DNA from: Lasiosphaeria ovina
Taxonomy: Eukaryota > Ascomycota > Sordariomycetes > Sordariales > Lasiosphaeriaceae
Length of the DNA: 64,000 nucleotides
Assembly (NCBI GenBank): GCA_033439765.1
Contig: JAULSN010000005.1
Span: 3,611,001 to 3,675,000, forward strand
Direction of reading: 5' to 3'
In this document: piece after piece, positions 57,038 to 64,000 of the stretch
How positions within the stretch are numbered: position 1 is the first letter of the stretch
How the letters are laid out: every line of letters begins with the position of its first letter
Notes under the pieces: generated by a model
Seen by the model: the letters and a program-made list of their open reading frames with translations, nothing else
Told to the model about the DNA's origin: nothing
Database searches by the model: none
Program-made: the position numbers and the translations under genes

Positions 57038-57352
57038 GATGCTCCTCTGGATGTTCTTCTAGATGCGTTGTAGGATACTATTCTGGATCCTCCTCTGGAT
57101 GCTTCTCCGGATACTTCTCCTGATATTCCTCTGGTCCCTCCTCCTTTGGTTCCCCCTCTGGATACTTTTCCAGAATTTCCTATGTTCCCTCCTCGGGTCC
57201 CTCCTTTGGATACTTCTCCAGATACTTCTCCGGATACTCCTCTGGATGCTTCTTCTGATGCTTCTCCAGATGCTGCTTCTCCAGATGCTTCTCCGGACGC
57301 TTCTCCGGATGCTTCTCTGGATGTTGAGACAGCTGAGCAGCCCTTCGGCTAG
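57005..57352 (+). repeat. 12-bp coding-like minisatellite at the 3' end of the FGGY kinase
   Basis: Degenerate tandem copies of GATGCTTCTCCG and GATACTCCTCTG run from the last kinase codons to the stop at 57350-57352. In the kinase frame they read as DxSP or DxPL tetrapeptides and are broken by two TAG codons (57035-57037 and 57071-57073). One extra triplet near 57268 keeps the frame. Confidence 0.85.
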
Positions 57353-58187
57353 GAATTGTGGGTTCCTCGCCTTGCTTGGATTTGCATTATCGCTACATAT
57401 GGTCTTGCAGCGTACCTACCCTTGCTGTTGGTGTGAAGCGAGCGGTCCTTGTGGTGTCTGGGAATTCAGCAGAAGTCTTCTCTAGGTAGAACCTGGGGGA
57501 ACAGCGTTATCATTCAAATATTCAGGCTTCACACCGACAAGTTGCTTTGTTGACTTTTTGAGGGTTGGAAGCAAATCCCTGACCAGCATGCGTGCATCAT
57601 TGGCTGATGATGAACGCTGAGTATTCCTTAGGCCGCGAGACTCTTTATGTCTCACTCACTCTTGCACAGTGCGTTGCAAGGCCACACAGTCCATTCAACC
57701 CCTGTTTAAATGTTCTTGGTCCATCGCTCATTAAATAGTGGGGCCTTTGGGTCTGCCTCTCACCAGATTGTGCCAAATGTAAAAGCACCTCACCTACGGT
57801 TTATGGCGTGTTAAAGCTGGTTTCATTGACCTCAGTCCTCGTCGCTAAGTGCCACGCGAATAATTAAACAGCTGTTGGAATGCACAGGCATTTCTGAAAG
57901 GTTTCTGGTGCCTTATCAATGCGTGTGAAAACAAGGCAGTGCACGGTGCGACAAGTATCGCTACAGTACAAGTACACTCTCCCCGCGTCCCTGCGAGCCC
58001 CACAATTTCAGCTCCAGCTCCAGCTCCAGCTCCAGCTGCTCTTCCGCTCTTGAACCCAAAATTGTTGCAAACCCCCAAAAAATCGCGGTTCGAGAAAGCA
58101 TCTAAACAGCGAAAACGCGCCCGCGGAACGCGATCCAACTCCACGTTTCACCCTGACGACGCGACATTCAGACGCAGTCACACAGAT
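57353..58187. other. Intergenic region upstream of NIC96
   Basis: Promoter and leader of NIC96. The NIC96 frame is open upstream to 57939 but begins there with a non-ATG codon, and the residues upstream of 58188 are not family-like. An (AGCTCC)n array lies at about 58012-58036. Confidence 0.6.
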
Positions 58188-61100
58188 ATGTCACTTTTTG
58201 GGAACCCCCCAGGAGGCGCATCCAAAACAACGCCGTCGCTGGGCCTGGGCCTGGGCGGCTTCGGATTGGGACAAAACAATGCTGCGCAGGGAGGAGCTGG
58301 GAGTAGCCTCTTTGGCCAAACGCAGGCCGCCCAGCAACAGACGACGTCGGGCGGTCTCTTTTCGAACCTGGGGCAGCAGCAGCCACCACCACAGCAACAG
58401 CAGCAACAGCAAGCTAGGCCGACGCTGTTTGGCCCTGGCGGTATTTACAGCGGCGGCTCGGAAGCCATTCCTTCGGTATCGCGTCCCTCGCCCTTCGGAC
58501 TTACCACGACAACCGCATCAGCTCAACCAACTCTAAGCGGCAGCTTATTTAGTGGTCTTGGAGGAGGGTTAAACACGGCACCTCCGGCTACGAGCCAATT
58601 CATGCAGCAGAAACCGCCACAACAACAACAGCAGCAGCAGCAGCAGCAGCCACAACAACAACAGCAGCAGCAGCAGCAGCAGCAGGTGGCACCAACCGGG
58701 GCGTATTTCGACAGCCTGCTTGCCAAGAACAAGAAACAAGCAGAGGGAGAGACGGCGCTAGGCGAGCTTCCCAGTCTCCAGCTAGGCCTCGGCGACCTTC
58801 GGCAAAGACTAAAGCAAGTCGGGCCGCGTACCCAAGACCGCACACTTGATGGCAAGGCGCACTACTTTCTCGCTGCGTCTGGCGTCGATCCTGGCGCTGC
58901 CGTGCGTGACCTGGGCTCGTTGGGCCTTCAGGCAAGGCCCGAGAAGCCGCAGGGATGGGCGAGCAGCGAGTTGGATGTCGAGACGTACCTCTCTAACCTG
59001 CAGACAAAGACTACGCTGAGCATGATTGCCGATGGCTTGGAGCGGTCGGTTCGCGACTTTGACAGCTTCCTGGAGGACAATGTCACGATGGAGTGGGAGG
59101 CACAGCGGAAGCGCATCTACGAGCACTTTGGGATCAAGCCCAGAGACGAGGCGGCGCGTGCCTCGTCGGCTACCCCGGCCCGTGACTCTCAGGCTGGAGG
59201 TTTCGGCCGCTCGCGGCGCAAGGCGAGCCAACCCCCTGGCGAGCGGTCTGCCCTGCCCAAGGCCAGCACGCTCGGGAGGTCTGGGCTACAACGATCGGTC
59301 ATCGGCGCGCCGAGCCGGATTGGCGCACACGCCGCGGGCTTTTCAGACGTCGATGCCGGCAAGGAAGCGGCCAGTTCGCTGACTGGCGTGTCCTCAATCG
59401 AGGACCGTTTCCAGCGCGAGAAGCAGGGCAAGTTGGCCGACAAGATGCACGAGCTAAACGACGCTCGCCAGTCGGGGCAGGGCATCTTCATATGCAGCGA
59501 CCTGGCAGAACTTGAGAGCAAGTCGGGCGACCGACACGCAGGACACATGGTCGAGGCATATCGAGCTCTAATGGAGATTGTAGGGGAGCATCCCGATGCG
59601 GGCGAACTCCCCAAGGAACGGCAGTTTGCGAGACTGTACGCCGAGAACGACGCCAACCCACAATCCCCCGGCGCCGTGGAACTACGGAAGCAGATTCTTA
59701 AGGGCGCCAACCAGTTTCTGGAGAAGCAATTCTACAACGAGGTCAACATGCTCATCGCCAAGTACCCGCAGGATGCAAATCTTGGCGGTCGGCCTGACGT
59801 TGTTAGCAAGATGATGGCGTACATCCGACTGCGTATGGCGCGCAAGACGCTCGTGCCTGACAACACGCAGCTGCAGATGATTGAAGAGTCTCCTGCCTGG
59901 GCTGTCATCTTCTTTCTCTTGCGTGCGGGCTTCGTCAACGAGGCAGCTCAGTATGTCAACAGCAAAGCGAGCGCGTTCCGCAGTATTGACCGCACATTCC
60001 CCGGCTATCTCAACAGCTACGCCTCGACCGAAGACCGCCGGCTCAAGAGACAGATGCAGGAGCGGTGCGCCAGCGAATACAGCCAGCGGATGCGCAACTC
60101 GCCCGACAACTCGATCGACCCCTTCCGGATGGCCTGCTACAAGATTGTTGGTCGTTGTGAGGTTAACAACCGGAGTCTGGACCGCATCAACACCGACGTC
60201 AACGACTGGGTCTGGCTCCAGTTCAACCTGGCGCGGGAGTCGGACCGGTCCACGGAGCTGGCGGGCGAGTCGTACGGCTTGACCGAGCTGCAGGCGAGCA
60301 TCCGCGAGATTGGCCAGAAGCACTTCTCCAAGGCGCCCACCGAGGATTCCAACGGCAGCTTCGGCATGTTCTTCTACCTCCAGATTCTGTCGGGCATGTT
60401 TGAGCAGGCCATCGCCTACCTCTACCCATTCTCGTATATCGACGCCGTCCACTTCGCCATTGCGTTGACGTACTACGGCCTTCTCCGTCCGGCGGTTACG
60501 CAGTCGTCGGGCAACGAGCTCCTCACATACAACACGCGGGAGCAGCCTCAGATCAACTTTGGGCGCATGCTAGGGTACTACACGCGGGACTTCCGGGCGG
60601 CCAACGCGGGGGCTGCGGTCGACTATCTCGTGCTCATCTGCCTCAACGCGGACAGCCCGTCGGGATCGCAGCAAGCGGCGCTCTGTCACGAAGCGCTGCG
60701 TGAGCTGGTGCTCGAGACGAGGGAGTTTAGCAGGCTCATTGGCGACATCAAGCCCGACGGGCACCGCATCAAGGGCCTCATCGAGGAGCGCGGCCCGCTG
60801 ATCGCGCTTGGGCAGGAGCAGGAGTTCATCCGGGCCATCACGCTGCAAGCGGCCAGCTTTGCTGATGACAACGGGCGCACTACGGATGCGGTCCTCTTGT
60901 ACCACCTGGCTGGCGACTACGACACGGTGGTGGCGATTGTCAGCCGGGCGCTGAGCGAGGCCATCTCGCTCGAGATGGGCGAGGACCCGATGCGCCTCGT
61001 GCCGGTCAAACCGCGTGTCGACGGGGCCGAGGCACAGGCGCAGCCGGGCAGCAGCCTGAGCCTGGCGGCCATCGACGACCCCGTGGAGCTGGCCAAGACC

Positions 61101-61640
61101 ATGATGACCATGTACGAGCGCGACGCCATGTTCTGGCAGAAGATCCGAGAGCCGAACCGCGTCGCGTGCGCAGTGCTGTTGCAGATGAGCGACATCAAGG
61201 GCCTTGTTGAGGCGGGTAGATGGCCGCAGTGCCTGGATGTGAGTACTTCTTTCTACCATTTCAGAAAACCCTTGACAATTCTCTGAGCTATGCTAACGAT
61301 CCTTTTCCCAATTCTACAGAGAATCCGGGCTCTGGAGATTCTGCCGCTGGGTGCGCGTGGCGACCCCAGCGTGATCCGCAGCTATGCATCCAAGTTCTCG
61401 AACCTGGCGCAGCCCGTGGCCATCAACTTGCCGAACCTGCTGATGTGGACCATCATCTGTTGCACCAAGCAACGGGAGCGGCTCATGAACGGCCAATTCA
61501 GCGGTAACGAGTCGACAGCGCGCATGATGGTGGACGAGCTGAAGCAGATGAGCATCGACCTGACGACGTACACGAGCCAGCTGCGCTACCGGCTACCGCC
61601 TCACCTGCACGAGGCGCTGGCCAGGGCGTCGGCCAATTAA
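58188..61640 (+). CDS. NIC96: Nucleoporin NIC96 (Nup93 homolog)
   Basis: Two exons, 58188-61238 and 61320-61640, give 1123 aa. The intron (61239-61319) has donor GTGAGT, branch GCTAAC and acceptor CTACAG, phase 0 (PQCLD|RIRALEIL). NIC96 is the linker scaffold of the nuclear pore inner ring, binding the Nsp1 complex through its N-terminal helix and Nup188/Nup192. The ATG at 58188 (MSLFGNPPGG) starts a Gly/Gln-rich region with several FG pairs (SLFG, TLFG, SPFG) and poly-Gln at about 144-166 from CAG/CAA repeats. A short helix follows at AYFDSLLAKNKKQ. The alpha-solenoid starts at about 240 and runs to the C-terminus (FFLLRAGFVNEAAQYVN, FYLQILSGMFEQAIAYLY). The coding sequence is complete. Confidence 0.94.
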
Positions 61641-62156
61641 AGAGGGTTTACTAGGGCTAAGGCAGGGAGAGGAGGGAGAAGAAGCCGAATTGGGCAGTCC
61701 CGGCAAAGGCTGATGCTGATGCTGATGCTGACGGCAATACATGTAGACATGGAGTTTATAACTAGCGGGTGGTTGCCTTACCTCAGGTGCCTGGGTAGAT
61801 TTGCGAGACTTGGTCTTATAAGTGGGCGGGTTTTATTTCCCCTATTGTTGGAGTACACCACGTAATAAAAGCATTAGTACTACTGTGCCGACTGTTGTTG
61901 TTCGGCGTGGCTGTCCAAGACTACCTGAATGGATATTTTGTATAATACCCATAGGGGACTTTGGTCGATAATTACAAATAGCGGGATACGAGTACGACCA
62001 ATTCTAAGGATCGAGTCTCACTTTAAGTTCCAGTAGGCTAGCCCCGCCCAAAGGACAACGCGGCAAGTCCCGACTTGGAAGTCGTTAATTGTTAATTACT
62101 AAGGCATTCACTCCCCTTGTCCTTCGCTGCTTCTTCAACCTCTTCTCTGCCTTCCT

Positions 62157-62430
62157 TACGGAACATGGGGCCAAAAGTAAATGACACTTTCCCTGCACCT
62201 GCCTTACGTAAGGACAGTGTTCAAAGCACTGCCTTTTCGCTACAACTTTAGGGGCTTGCTGCTTGGATTCTAGCGCTTTAGTCCCTATACGCTAGTGGCC
62301 TTGTCCCTAACGCTTGTGTTTTTTTGGCGACGTGCTTATACAGTATCAATGGGTGGAAATTTTGGTGGTACTGTCCTTACGTAAGGCAGGTACAAAGAAA
62401 TGTCACTTACTTTTTGCCCAATGTTCCGTA
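62157..62430. mobile_element. MITE-like element with 60-bp terminal inverted repeats
   Basis: The left arm 62157-62218 and right arm 62370-62430 are imperfect inverted copies. Each contains TACGGAACAT, CAAAAAGTAA-like sequence and CCTGCCTTACGTAAGGACAGT-type sequence. Differences between arms are mostly C/T. The 151-bp centre has no frame. The size and structure fit a non-autonomous DNA transposon. No clear target-site duplication is visible, so the family is unknown. Confidence 0.6.
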
Positions 62431-62921
62431 CCTATTGCTTACAGTGGGAGGCGAAATAGGTGTCGCTAAATTTTTAGTTAACTTTTTTAAGGAGTGCGGG
62501 GCAGACTTGTGGCTTCGCAGAACGCACTTATAGCTAGAAGGTACCGAGGGGGCAGTACCTAACACAGCCAAAACCGGCCCACCGCTGACCCGTCTAAAAG
62601 GTGACTTGGTCCATTAGCTTCCAAAGTGGGAGAGGGACACCAAGACCCGCATCACCAAAAATACGTCAGCATCACTGGGCTATAGAGGGCAAGATGTCCG
62701 GGTATTAGATATAATTTAGAGCAAAGAAAGGGCTTTATTTGGTGTAATCTTTATAAAATCAGGCTTCAATTGAGCCGTGGTGGTTTTTTTTTTATAGGTG
62801 TAGTGCTTTTGGTGTCCCTGTTTTTTTGTCCCCCTCACACCCCAACCCGCGGCTAGGACACTAGCACCAGGGCTGTAATATTATTTTATAAGCGTGGTGG
62901 CAAAGTTCGTTCTTGGCAGTG

Positions 62922-63012
62922 TTTTGGTGAGGCAGACCACTTACACGCTGTGCAGATGCGGCTCAACTACGGTGAGCTTCAGCAGTCGTGTAAGTGGTCT
63001 GCCTTACCAAAA
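62922..63012. repeat. Inverted repeat with 26-bp arms
   Basis: The left arm (62922-62947) and right arm (62987-63012) are reverse complements with one mismatch (GGTGAGG versus GGTAAGG) and enclose 39 bp. It can form a strong hairpin. Confidence 0.85.
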
Positions 63013-63357
63013 TGCCTAAAAACTCGATTTCCACAACTTAACAACCACAATTTCAGCAGGACAGTGGCTGGAACTAAAAGAATGGCCTAATCCCAAGGAA
63101 TTTAATTAATACACTAGCTTAGTGCGGAAGTCCTTATACGGCTTGGAATCGACGATTGAAATCGTGCTTTTTCGCATCGAACGGTGTGTGAGAGGGCCCG
63201 TGGTGAGTGGGTGCGACAGCAGCTCCTGTTGCCCAACGCCCAACTCTTAACATATCACCCAAACAAGGTGCATCTCTGGATCTCTCGAAATTTCACCCGA
63301 CTCAGAATCGCTATGTCACCTAATTCTGGATTTTTTATAGTATATCGTGTCGTCGCC

Positions 63358-64000
63358 ATGTCTTCTTCATACCACTACTCTGATCTACCCAAGGGCAGCG
63401 TGCGCTTGCTCCAGCTCCTACCGCATGATCCAACCGCTAACAAGGATTCCTGCATCGAATGCCGCTTCTTTTATTGTCCTTTATTTAACTCGGAAGCCGC
63501 TCACCCTTTTGAGGCCTTGTCCTATGCATGGGGTTCTGAGGAAAACCCCCAGCTCATCTCGGTCGACGGCGGATGGGCAACCAACAATAATTGACGAAAC
63601 AAAGAAGGAGGCGATCGTTGACCTACTTGGGCGGTCATGGTTCCAACGTATCTGGGTAAGAAGTACCGGTCCCCTACGATTCCCATTAGCAAAACACTAA
63701 TTAAATTCACTCAGGTCATCCAAGAGGTTGCCGCAGCACGACACGTTCTGGTTAAATGCGGCCACACCGAGATCGACGGATATGCTTTCTGCTCAGGCCT
63801 CGGCGTACTAGAGCGATTTTACAACACCCACCCGGGCCTATCCAGTTTGGCCCTTCCAGTAACCTACCTTATCAGAGGCGTAGTCTTCCGACCCAGGTAC
63901 CAACTAGTCCGTCAGGCAGATTTTCTCTATCTATCCGCCCTCTTAGCGAGCTAGCGGATATGTTCCACGCTCGTAAAGCTATGGATCGCCGCGACAAGGT
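63358..64000 (+). pseudogene. Broken HET-domain (heterokaryon incompatibility) gene, runs off the window
   Basis: The frame from ATG 63358 carries the HET-domain opening: SVRLLQLLPHD, HPFEALSYAWGSEENPQ and ISVDGG, then stops at TGA 63592-63594. The family's middle, about 100 residues with the WIDAICIDQ-type block, is missing. A different frame continues with DETKKEAIVDLLGRSWFQRIW, then a normal intron 63655-63714 (GTAAGA, ACTAAT, CTCAG), then VIQEVAAARHVLVKCG. Near 63900 a single-base loss shifts the frame again before FSLSIRPLSELADMFHARKA and RRDKV at the window edge. HET proteins trigger cell death on contact between unlike strains. This copy looks inactive. Confidence 0.8.

Larger units (their letters stand above)
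61641..63357. other. AT-richer accessory region with inverted repeats
   Basis: 3' flank of NIC96, then gene-free DNA with a 274-bp element bounded by inverted repeats (62157-62430) and a long hairpin (62922-63012). No intact gene is present. Confidence 0.6.

Noticed and set aside
1..64000. CRISPR arrays, bacterial operons, plasmid origins or riboswitches
   Set aside because: None seen. Spliceosomal introns and gene families show eukaryotic nuclear DNA, and the tandem repeats are microsatellites without unique spacers.

Overview
The window is nuclear DNA of a filamentous ascomycete, most likely a Sordariomycete. Genes are separated by kilobases of non-coding DNA. Introns are short (about 57-180 bp) with GT donors, (G/A)CT(A/G)AC branch sites and a C/TAG acceptor. 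Several proteins are typical of Pezizomycotina: an Asl1-like GH128 glucanase, a DUF7598-type four-helix membrane protein, a cupredoxin-type secreted protein and HET-domain remnants. I rebuilt the spliced genes by hand. Except for the 5' end of the Myb-like gene, every exon junction keeps the reading frame.

Layout, left to right: secreted GH128 glucanase (324-1550, +); a tRNA-Glu(CUC)-like gene (4392-4462, +); TRM9-type tRNA wobble-uridine methyltransferase (7417-8655, +); Myb/SANT-like regulator (10438-12140, -, 5' end unresolved); a 7.8-kb stretch with no recognisable gene; tubulin cofactor B (19984-21167, +); membrane-anchored RING-H2 E3 ligase (24426-26197, +); a 12-exon seven-helix membrane protein (30285-32962, +); a divergent pair of NADP-type oxidoreductases, Gfo/Idh/MocA (33401-34717, -) and aldo/keto reductase (35647-36637, +); PCF11-type 3'-end processing factor (37662-40475, -); DUF7598-like membrane protein (41923-42768, -); a decayed Gfd2/YDR514C-like gene (44155-44823, -); SERF-family protein (46231-46786, +); secreted cupredoxin (48431-49673, -); SMN-like protein (52398-53567, -); FGGY sugar kinase (55111-57037, +); nucleoporin NIC96 (58188-61640, +); and an AT-richer accessory end with two inverted-repeat structures and a broken HET-domain gene running off the window.

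Most genes are independent housekeeping functions: RNA processing and assembly (TRM9, PCF11, SMN), nuclear pore (NIC96), tubulin folding (TBCB), ubiquitin ligation and wall or secreted proteins. I see no biosynthetic cluster, defence island or CRISPR. The only plausible functional pairing is the two head-to-head oxidoreductases, which share a 929-bp promoter region.

The points most worth a second look are: a probable 3-nt micro-exon in the seven-helix gene; a probable GC-AG intron in the FGGY kinase; a 12-bp minisatellite that continues the kinase reading frame past two stop codons; the two decayed genes; and a 274-bp element with 60-bp inverted termini. I found no convincing undescribed multi-gene system.
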